Positions 54,257 through 64,000 of a DNA stretch of 64,000 bases are shown piece by piece. Each line of letters opens with the position of its first letter. The first letter of the stretch is position 1. A program made the position numbers and the translations under genes. The notes below the pieces were generated by a model, which did not search any database, was not told the DNA's origin, and saw nothing but the letters and a program-made list of their open reading frames with translations. The stretch lies in contig CM073534.1 of the NCBI GenBank assembly GCA_037074615.1, positions 4,460,861-4,524,860 of the forward strand, written 5' to 3'. Origin of the DNA: Leucaena leucocephala (taxonomy: Eukaryota > Streptophyta > Magnoliopsida > Fabales > Fabaceae).

Positions 54257-54600
54257 TGAGATTTAATTTATAAGGATAAATTAAATCTCTATCACGTTTA
54301 AATTTAAAATTCAAATTGATAGGATATCTCATATAAGAGATATTTATAAGATTTAATTTATAAGGATAAATTAAATCTCTATCACGTTTGAATGTGAAAT
54401 TCAAATTGATAGGATATCTCATATAAGAGATATTTATAAGATTTATTTTATAAAGATAAATTAAATCTCTATCACGTTTAAATTTGAAATTCAAATTGGT
54501 AGGATATCTCATATAAGAGATATTTATAAGATTTACTTTATAAGGATAAATTAAATTTCTATCACATTTGAATTTAAAATTCAAATTGATATGATATCTC
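54257..54600. repeat. Tandem 90-bp palindromic units, 3' LTR (4 copies)
   Basis: Units begin near 54258, 54348, 54438 and 54528. Copy number differs from the 5' LTR (5) and the solo LTR (3). Confidence 0.85.
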
Positions 54601-55240
54601 AAATTTGATTTAAGAGAATAAATCAAATATAGTTCAATCTTATCTTTAGTTTAAGTTAAATAAATAGGTGAATTAAATATGTGGGACAGATTTAATATAA
54701 ATATTATTTATTTAATTAGTTTCTTATCAAATTGTACAATATATGACATTGTATTAATTTCAGAATTAACATAAGATTAACTCCAAAATCCAATTTGGTA
54801 GAGAAAAAGGCATAACATCCTATATATCTGACTTTAGGAGCTATGTTTTGAAAATATATAGAACACAGAAAGGCCAAAGGGGAATCTAGAAAAGGTTTGC
54901 AGATAAGAAACTGTCAAAATAGAGATGGAGAGGACAAATTCTTGAGAAAGCCCTGGATGGACAAGAGACACTAGCACGTTGTTTGTGGTTGGAACGCTGT
55001 TCGTGTGGATACCAATAGAGGAAGCTGACCTGAGTCGTTGACTTCTTGCGATCGGAAAGGGAGCATGAGCTACGGAGAGAAGCTGTGAATGGCGTGACCA
55101 GAAATTGTGGAAGTCGCTGAGGAACACTGAGGGTAATGCTTCTTCCCACTTGACTTAAACACATATGGTAGATCCTGTCAAGGAATGGAAAAATTTTTAA
55201 GTTAATTTTCGCTCAGTGTCTTCCAATTCCTTATAGATAC

Positions 55241-57538
55241 AACTTATAAGCATATTTGCAAGTATTGTGTTGGTCAAGTGGAGGAAGTTTAAAATTATTA
55301 TGTACAATTTCTTCCTTTCAGTTAGACATTCTAGTAAAATCTTTTTGATGCGAAACATATTTACTTTTTGAAACAACATCAATAATTGGTTGAAAATTAT
55401 TTCATGAAACCTTTTGAAATCATTTTTCTTAAAATCACAAAAAAATTGAAACTTTTTACCATTGAAAATTTTTAAGCTCCGAATGATGATTTATCAAATT
55501 CATACTTACTGAGCTCTTCTTCTTTATTCTCTTCTCCCTCTTGTTGTTAACTGTTGACACGCACATGGAGGTCAGCTTTTTAAAGCAACGTTTGATTTTC
55601 AAATAATCTTTTCAAACATAGCATTCACCATTCAAGGAAAATAGTTTCTTTTCATTTTCATTCCAATCCTTTCTTGGTTTAAAATCAAATTCATTTGAAA
55701 GGATTTTCCTTATATCAAAATCAAGAGTTTTAAAAAATGTAGTCATCTGACCTTTCTAATACAAAAACACAATTTTTTAAAGTAGAAGGAATGGTAAAAT
55801 TAAAACCTTCAGAAAGCATTTCACTAACTAATCCAGTCATGATCTTTTCATTTAAGATCTTTAGATCCTTTAAATAAGTGACTTACTCTAATACCAAATG
55901 TTAGATCTAGGAAGATAGGCTAATCACCCAAGAGGGGTGAATTGGGTTTTGAAAACTCTTTGAAGATATGATAAGTGAAACAAATCAATTTGAGATACTT
56001 TGATGTGAAATTGAAAATGAGTTACTAAAAGTCAAAGAGTTTAAGAAGAAAGAAATTACACACGAGCTTTATCTTGATTCGGTCCTTTCTTAACCCACAT
56101 CCATTCCTCACCTCCTCACTAAAATTTTCTAATCTATTATTTACCAAGATTATACTAGATAGACATTGTAGCTCATAACATTTTCTCTCACAAAAGAATG
56201 ATAGATTATTAATGGAGAGTTGAACGCTTTATGGTCATTGAGCATTATTTTTGTTGAGGCTTTTTCCATTGAGACTTATTTCTGTTGGAAATATAACCAT
56301 TGAACTAGCTATTGTAGCTGTTGAGGCTTCTGACACAGTGTATTTTTATTGTTGAAAATCCATTGCCTTTGATCTCAGTCTATTCTCATTTCTAGCTTTG
56401 AACTTCTATTCTTAATCCGATAAACACTTCATTTGATTTAATCGTTAGTAGATAAATATGTGAAGTATGGATTTTATGAAATGAATTTAAACTTGTATAG
56501 AATTAATTACAACAAGAAAGATAGTAGAATAATGCATGCTCAGTCATATAAATTAATATTTGATAGGTCTATCAATGATCAAGTGTATAAAATCAATTCA
56601 GTTATAAACACTTCAAGATCAAATATAGATTTTACTTGTTTTCAAAGATTATGCTATATTAGTCGATTACTCAATCGATTAATTAGAATTAATGTGTGAA
56701 ACATAAAACAAATCATCATACTGATTGGATTATTCAAATATATATGATGTACTTTTATAAAGACAAGTTTCTCAAAAGGTTTATCATGAAGACTAATGAT
56801 AAACATAAGCATATTATCACTTAAATCAATCATATATAATTTATAAAGATATGAAATCAATTTTTAGCTTACACAGAGAGATATTTAAATTTTTTGAGGT
56901 TCCTAAAGTTAATCAATTGCCTAGCCAATTAATGTGTTGGAAGAATTGAATCAAAAAATATTTGAACACATATTAATCAAATAGTTAATATGTTAATGTA
57001 AATTAATCGATTAACTAATCGATTAATTTATCTATATTTGAATTTCACAAATTTGATACTTCACTGATTAATCGAACATTTAACATATTAATATAAATTA
57101 ATCAATTAACCAATAGATTAATATATATATCTTTGTTCAATAGAAAATATGTTCTCAATAGTTTAATTATTAATTGGCTTATTAATACAATTCCAGAAGG
57201 TAATCTCTTTGACATTAATCAAACACTTAATTGATTAATGGTCACTCGTTAATCGATTAACTAGTGGATTAATTTATATTCCTTTATAACACAGATTGCT
57301 TCCTTTACATTAATATAACAATCATTTTATTAATTGATATTAATCTATTAACTAATCGATTAAGTATCAATAATCAAGTAACTAATTGATTAACTCCTTC
57401 TTCTTTTCTTTTTAACTTCATTTGATTTAAAAGAACTTAGTTTCATTACTTTAAACATACTTTTCACATCATAAATCAACTTAATTCTTTATTCTCTTTT
57501 GACATCATCAAAACATATATAATCTAATATATGTTACA
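55241..57538 (-). mobile_element. Copia retrotransposon G, LTR and start of internal region, minus strand
   Basis: On the minus strand: LTR 57538-55899, primer site 55896-55886 (TGGTATTAGAG), leader. Interrupted at 55240 by Copia F. The leader encodes nothing recognisable. Confidence 0.75.
55899..57538 (-). repeat. 5' LTR of Copia G (1640 bp)
   Basis: On the minus strand it starts TGTAACATATATTAGATTA and contains TTTTGATGATGTCAAAAGAG, a common start in plant Copia LTRs. It ends TAGATCTAACA. It carries many copies of a TTAATCGATTAA palindrome between 56660 and 57400. Confidence 0.78.
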
Positions 57539-57539
57539 T

Positions 57540-58425
57540 ATGTAGCATATCATTCAAACATCTTATCCCTACAAAAAGGGAACCCTCTTTTTGTATGCAG
57601 CTGATTATGTTCTTCCTGGTTATAGAGTTTTAGGGAGAGGACTTATAACATTATTTTATGTGTATTTGCTTTCATACTCTATTAAACTTAGGGACATGTA
57701 ACCCTAGCTCTATTCTTGGCCAATCATACTTCTATTGGGATAAAGTCAACTCTTCTTGCCTTGCCTCTACTATTATTCTTTATTCTAAATGGAGGACAAA
57801 TCACTTTCACTAAAACAACATCAACTCCATCTTGACTACATCCCTTCCCTTCTCAGATAAAGTATCTTTCTCTATCTAGTGCAATGTCACTTCTAACTCA
57901 TAGTAGTTCTCAATTCTTAGAAATGATTGGGTGGCCATAACTTTTACATATTGCATCCTACTCGAGAGCCTCTGAATTGACTCCAAGTGATTGATCCTAA
58001 ACTCAAGTGATAATCTTGGCCTCAGGTGACTGAGTATCACTTAACATCATTGAGAACATATTTATCTCTCATCAAACTACTTCACCATATCTATCTGTCT
58101 CATTCTCTATCTCTTCATTTTCTCTTTATCCTAATCCCCAAGAATTAACTAAGCTATCCATATTGAGTTTACTATCTCTAAGATCCTAATTCATCTACTC
58201 AAGAATCTAAGATAGCTACTTCATTAGGCTATCTTAGGCTTAACAAGACTATCTTAATTCCTTTAGCTTAGGTTGCCACTTTACCCTCCCATTAGAGTAC
58301 AGACTCAAACCCCTAACTGTCTTATATTACTTCTAGTCGTTACTCTTTCTTGGTAAGGGGAGTCTCAATCTTTTAATAGTTTCTACATTTCTATTGACCT
58401 CTACTAGTGTTACTAGACTTACTTT
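57540..58425 (-). repeat. Internal fragment of the long-LTR Gypsy family
   Basis: Resembles parts of 16160-18560 in the same orientation, for example TTCAAACATCTTATCCCTAC (57554) and GGTTGCCACTTTACCCTC with its neighbours (58270). Non-coding. Confidence 0.6.
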
Positions 58426-60493
58426 TAATATCCCAAATTTTGATAAAAAGGATTTATAAGAAGTTATTGAGGTTAAGAAATTTTTTCTGAAATTAAAAAG
58501 CCTCAAAGTTGAAATTTTAGAGAAAGAAATAAGGAAAGAATAATCATTAAAGATATTTTGGGATTTAAAAAAATTAAAGAAAAATCAAGAAATGAGTATT
58601 CTTGAGACTTAAAAAATTATGGAAAAGTTCATTTCTCAAAAAAAAAAAAGCCTGAATGATTTAATAGCTATTTTCCAGGAATTAAAATCCTATTTTCATG
58701 GAAAATTTAAGAAAAATAACTATGATTTATCATTTGCCCTAAAACTTTTAGGGAAATTATCTTATGAGTTAGAGAAGCTATTAGAGGAAGAAAATTCTTA
58801 TTAGGATTATTTCCTAGAAATAATTGGGTAAATCTAGTATTGATAGAGAAGGGTAAAATAATAAATTCACCATCCTAAGTTTAAGAAAGGTATTGGGCCA
58901 AGACCAAACCCTACTTGTAAAGCCCAAAGTATGTTGTACTAAGCCCAAAAAGAAAAGCATCAAACTTTGGGCTTATGATTCATGAATTGCTAAAATGAGG
59001 AGCTTATGAAGTGTCTTCCATATGGCTTTTCCCTAATCATACACACATATCTCCCTTATGTGTCTTTTCCTGTTAGAAACCTTCTCTCTTTCTTTCATCT
59101 TATCATTGTCTTCTTACTTTAGACTATAGCAAGGTCGAGTAGGAGAGTGGGACAGAGAGGGAGAGCGTGAGAGTGAGAAGTTAGAGATTTAGGCTTGTGT
59201 CTCAGGAGGCTTACTAGCGTGGAGGAGTTATCTCACTGCAATGTCATCCATTTGGAACATATCACCTGAGAGAGAAAATGAGAGCTTGTGGACCAGGGGA
59301 GCTAATTCATCATTGAAGAAGATGATCGTTGATTGTGCATATAGGGGTGAACTTTGACTCATGTAATCCTTCTAAAACCTCTTTTACCCTTTGTTCTTTT
59401 GATGTATGAGTTTGGGGATGTTGTCATCAGAAAGATTGGTGCTTTGAGAGGGGAAGTTCAATTTAGCTAAGTTAAGTAAAAAGAAGTAAAGCTTCAAGCA
59501 TTTCATTTCTAAATATAGAACAAAGTCATGGCCTTTCTCCATTTAAGCACCTGTCCTCTGCTCTCATTCTTTAATTATTAGAATCATTACCTATAGCAGT
59601 GCTAGAGAGAGAAAATAGAACTTTACAGTTCTGGTCTTGCAAGCCTCTACAGCTCCCATGAAATAGGACTCAAGATTGGTTGGATATTGAATGTTGCATG
59701 TATTTTGTATAAGTGGAACTAAAAAATAGAAGGCTTAGTAGAGAAATTTTCTCTTGTTCATCAGGACATAGATTCCCCTTGTCGTGACTAACGGTCACAG
59801 AAAGCATGGACATAGAGAATTTCTCATGTTTGTCATGATGTAGGTTTCCTCTAGTGGCAACTAACTATCACAGAGAGTGTGGCCAGATAAGTTTCCTTCA
59901 GCTGTTGTGACATAGACCTTTTATTGCTGCGATGAACTATTTCAAAAAAAATTGGTATGAGAGATTCCTCATATTTGTCGCGATGTAACCTTCCTCTAGT
60001 CGTGGTAAACAATCATAGAGACTTTCCTAAGAGTTATATCGGCAGAAAGAGAAATAAATAGTTCATAAAAATTTATGAGCATGTAGTAAACATCCAGAGA
60101 TTTAAATGATTAGATAAAATGTCTCATTTGGATATGTATATCAAGAGAAATGAATTTCGAAAGTTACAACATAGAATATGGAATTTCCAGAATTTGCCAT
60201 ATGAAGAGTAAAAAGTAATGATTTAACATCTAGAGATTTAAATATCTAGATTTATATTTTGTACCTTTAAGATCTATAAAAGATCTTCAAGTAGAAATTT
60301 GGACCACCTCCATACATTTTTTCTAGAATCAATTATGAATTTTGAAAGTTATACTGTCAATCTAGAATTTACCAAATGAACAGTACCCGATAAGTAAGTT
60401 TTAAAATTTTAATTTTTGGCCTAAAGTAATGCTTCCGCTAATTAAATACACTTCTGAATATGTACTCTGAGAGATTAAAAGTAGGATGTTTCA
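58425..60493 (+). repeat. LTR of a Gypsy-type element, plus strand (about 2.07 kb)
   Basis: Starts TTAATATCCCAAATTTTGAT (degraded TGTAATATCCC) and ends GTAGGATGTTTCA, matching the start and end style of the solo LTR 19943-22495. Repeats containing GTCGTGACTAACGGTCACAG and relatives occupy 59760-60040. No target duplication was recognised. Confidence 0.55.
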
Positions 60494-60660
60494 ATTAAGA
60501 CAAGGACAAAGAAGTCCTTACGCTAGCAGGCAAGGCGATGATGAAATGAAGTTGGGCAATAAAATACCCTACTTTTACTTTCTTAGAGAAAGCGTTCAAA
60601 AGCCTTTTTGACAAGAAGAAGTATTTCTTAGGCCCAAGAATTAAAACTTTTGAACTTATT
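60494..60660. other. Unassigned short stretch between LTR pieces
   Basis: May be the end of an element interior. No supported gene. Confidence 0.35.
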
Positions 60661-63600
60661 CCTCAAGTATTGTTCATTATTCATTTCATATTGTCACATT
60701 ACACATTAAGGAATATTTATACAATTATACAGTATAATCAAGGAAAGTATTAGCTTTCTTGCATGACTATTTCCTTCATCTACCTTCTTCACTCCTTTCT
60801 CTCATCATCATGCATGCTTCCGTTTCACTAATAGCCACAAATAAATAAATAATAAACAACTAATCATAACTAAGTGGTGCCTTTAAGCTTCTATCTCTGA
60901 ATTTCTTCCATAAGCTTGCTTTTCCTTATAAGCAAATGCACATGGTCATGACACTACTCAAACAAGGTATTACATGCTCAAAAGAATCATCATAGCTTAC
61001 ATGGCAAATAATCATGCAAACAACTAAGCACAAACTATATAAGAGTTAATAAGTTGCACTACCTTTTGTTTCTTCATCCTAATTACCTCCTCTTGCTTGA
61101 ACTTCTTTGATTTCTTTCCTTGTGCCTTGTTGGAGAGCTTGTGCACAACACAAAACCTAGGAATAATATATTTATAAGGGAGATTAATGAACACTCTGTT
61201 GTGCTCTAATTTCTTAATAAATCTCTCACAAAACTCTACCCAAACTCTCACTCTAAGTTTAAGTCTTAACTTTATTACTTTTCTTTAGTTTCTAAACTTG
61301 TTTATTTCCTTCAAATGTAGCTTGGAGTCTAACTTTATGGACACTTGAAATATCCCTTTTTCCTTCCCTTGTTCCTCACAGGGTTACTACCCATATATAT
61401 TTAATATATATATCCTTTACCAAGGATCAATTTAATTATCTCACAGGACCTACGTTTGAACCATTTTAGTTTCCTTTCTTTGATTGTCAATAATTGTTCC
61501 AGCATGCATAAACCATCTCTTTGGCCTCTATACATTCATATACATCATGAGGGTTATGCATAATTATTTCATACATTTTTCTTTACATGTAATGGCCTAT
61601 TACATAACACTACATAAAAAGGATAACATACATGACATGCCATCACTTGTCTACTTCTCTTCCATTCCTTAGCTCATGTATCAAGCATGATTCTTCCATC
61701 ATAAATAACCTATTATGGTTGGTTATGGAAGGGTGAGCCTCTAGGAAATCTCAGTAGCAAATGGTACATTCAATGCACACAAGATGAATGCAAGTGTATG
61801 GCATGTTTCATTTATCTTTCTTGAGCTTCCATTTGCATACTTTCATGCTCCACGCCTATCACTATTATACATGACCATAAATTTATAAAGGGCATGACAT
61901 ATATCATTCATACAGATCATACATAATCACATATCAACATACAAACATATACATCAAGCATACAAGAATGGGTAAGTTCATTACCTTAGACATAAGCTTT
62001 CTTCCTTACTCTTGCATTTGCTCCTTAGGCTTCCAACCATACATACCTTTGGTCAACCACTTCCTAACATCTTCTTGGATGTTTCAAGGTCCTAAACACA
62101 TTCATTTTCATCACATAATTCATTAGGACCATGAACTCAAGCAATGTTTAAGACTATATACCCTTCTTGAACTCTTAACTCTTTACGTTAACTTTAGGGA
62201 TTTCTATCCATCTTTCTAAAAATTACTTCCATAAGTCAATCCCACAAAAATTTTCATGAGGAATCTAAATATGAGCTTAGATTTATAAAAATCAAACTCC
62301 TTCCCCATGAAGTGGATAGAAGCCATGGTACCCTCAACATTTTCTAAAAATTCTCATTTTAATTCCAATGCTTCCAATACTTGTTTCTCTACTTTATCCC
62401 TCACAATTTTTCATTTTAAATCTATTGAAATCATCAAAATCATGAAATTATAACATATTAATAGTGATTCATATAGTGGTAGGCAAGAGCATAAAACCCT
62501 AATTGCATGCATACTTGAATTTTCAAGCCTATAGTACTTGATTCAAGCTTGTTTAAACATTCCATAACTTAATTCCAGCAGCTAATATGGAAAGAAAAAT
62601 GATGCTTTAACCATCCAAATGTAAGAGAAATCTTCCTAGAACATAATACAAAGCTAGGAGGAAGAAGTTGCCTTGGATTCTTGCTTGTTCAACTACTTGA
62701 TTTTCCTCTTCTTCTTGCTGGAAATCCATTTTGGTAGTACCTCCCCACAATCTTCCAAGCCTTATGTATTGCTGAAATGGGTAGGGTACTTATAGAAAAG
62801 TTTGGGTTGAAATGGATGATTAAGATTACATTGGTTACTATTTGATTTAATGGTCCATATTCAATCTTCCACCAAGCTTGCCCCAGAAGCCACTTTATGA
62901 AATCATTCATGACATTATTTAGAGCCTGGTCTGGCAAAAGTTAGGGCTAAGATCTGATTGGAAAAATGTTAGTCCAATCCGATATTGGCCTGGTCAAATT
63001 TCACAAAAACCAGATTATTTAATAACTCTGATTTTCTGAGATTCCATAATATATTTTCTGACCTTAAATCTAGTATCAAAAATTTTCCTACCATTGACAT
63101 TATTGGACTGGATATTTATTTGCTTACCATCCCATGAAAAATGACTAAAATGCCCTTAGTTCACTATTTGTCACTATATTAATCCTCAGGGCATAATTGT
63201 CATTTCACATCTCTTTACACCTTATCAAGGTATATACTGACTCTAACTAATCATTCCTATACCTTTCTTGGCATTTTGACCCTGTCCAAATGAAGAAAAT
63301 TTCCTCCATCAATCTCTTGTTCATTATTACAACACATGGGCATTTTCATAATTTCGTATTTTTCAGGGTTCCTTTGGACACTGGGCCACATGACTATTTA
63401 TATTTCTTATTTGGCCTATGGGATGCCAATTTGGGCCTTTACATGGGTCTAAGACCCTTTATGGCTTAATTCCCATGAAAACTCAGCGAAAAATATTTAT
63501 TAGGTATATTATTCTACTGTAAATTCTATTAAAAATTCTACATAACTCCTTTTTGAGCTATGTCAGTTTTATAAATTTCTATATTAATTATGGAAATTTA

Positions 63601-64000
63601 TTGCCAAATTTCATCTGATTAGGAAATCTAGAAGGTCCTTTAATAATCTTCAGACTTTAAAAATTAATATTAATTATCTAAAGCCTCAAATCAAAATTCT
63701 AAAAATATGCCTGACCCAATTACTATTCACTATTTACTCGTAAAATTTAGAACATAATTTTTTAGCATTTTTGGCACAACTTTCCATAATTACCATTTTG
63801 CCCTTGAACTTTTGACAAATTACATATCCCTTAAACTTTTGAAAATTATACTCCTTAGCCCAACATTTATCTCTACATTTTATTTGACCCTAGAAGTTTT
63901 CTAAATTTTACTTAAGTCTTTAAACTTTCCACTATTTATAATTTAATACCTTTCCTTCTTTAAATTGTAACATTTTCTTTAGAGAAACTCATATATATTA
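60661..64000 (-). repeat. LTR of the long-LTR Gypsy family, minus strand, runs off the right edge
   Basis: Collinear with the LTR 12529-15353 in the same orientation: 61745 with 13015 (TCTCAGTAGCAAATGGTAC), 62345 with 13470, 63040 with 14345, 63540 with 14845, 63790 with 15105. Its start is beyond the window. Short open frames inside it are not supported as genes. Confidence 0.7.

Larger units (their letters stand above)
46230..55235 (+). mobile_element. Copia retrotransposon F, nearly full length (about 9 kb)
   Basis: Order: 5' LTR (46230-48125, both ends truncated), leader (48126-49289), gag-pol with stops (49290-53270), polypurine tract (53276-53284), 3' LTR (53285-55235). The internal domain order gag, protease, integrase, RT, RNase H is the Copia order. 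The right flank (55236 on) is the internal region of another Copia (G), so F is nested. The primer site was lost with the 5' LTR end. Confidence 0.88.
53285..55235 (+). repeat. 3' LTR of Copia F (1951 bp)
   Basis: Starts TGTTGGAAATCATGCCC and ends TTCCTTATA (ACA in the solo LTR at 28322). TATA box TATAAAAGG at 53966-53974. Confidence 0.87.

Noticed and set aside
61024..61251. 75-residue Lys-rich minus-strand frame
   Set aside because: Lies in the same LTR and has no recognisable domain or codon pattern.
62689..62937. 82-residue minus-strand frame
   Set aside because: Within an LTR; the equivalent place in the LTR 12529-15353 has no open frame.

Overview
The window is a piece of a repeat-rich plant nuclear genome, almost certainly an angiosperm and probably a eudicot. 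The evidence is two intron-bearing plant genes, a fragment of the plant-specific methyltransferase DRM, Copia and Gypsy retrotransposons primed by initiator tRNA-Met, and plant MITE families. I cannot name the species. About 80% of the window is recognisable as transposable elements, many nested in each other.

Layout. 1-3900: a three-deep nest, with a young minus-strand Copia inside a plus-strand Copia inside a minus-strand Gypsy. 3901-6516: mostly unassigned, with a decayed Copia gag-protease remnant at 4530-5700. 6517-11514: four exons of a tonoplast inositol transporter (INT1-like) on the plus strand. The first coding exon is not visible, and the last exon carries an in-frame TAG nine bases after the expected acceptor. 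Its largest intron holds an antisense fragment of a DRM de novo DNA methyltransferase gene. 12529-29159: one 16.6-kb minus-strand, Gypsy-type non-autonomous element with long LTRs and a 5-bp target duplication (TCAGT). Into it have gone a solo LTR of its own superfamily, a GC-ended hAT MITE and a Copia solo LTR. It encodes no polymerase, but a decayed 222-codon frame that I do not recognise lies just after its primer binding site.

29165-35040: a Stowaway-like element with a tandem 127-bp duplication, a second Stowaway, and a complete six-exon glutathione peroxidase gene on the minus strand (169 residues, the only gene here that looks fully intact). One GPX intron contains a fold-back element built of 30-bp subrepeats. 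35885-40185: four copies of one Tourist-like MITE, a tRNA-derived SINE with 15-bp target duplications, and a Stowaway. 40300-46200: CACTA fragments, a rearranged Gypsy remnant, and a minus-strand Copia remnant.

46230-55235: a nearly full-length plus-strand Copia of about 9 kb with about 1.95-kb LTRs and a gag-pol killed by several stops. Its LTRs carry tandem 90-bp units, each made of three palindromes. This element sits inside another minus-strand Copia whose LTR is 55899-57538. 57540-64000: more pieces of the long-LTR Gypsy family, running off the right edge.

The genes do not form an operon or pathway. INT1 (vacuolar inositol export) and GPX (peroxide reduction with thioredoxin) are independent nuclear genes separated by transposon sequence. 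The main interest lies in how transposons have altered or may regulate them, and in the unrecognised reading frame of the 16.6-kb element.
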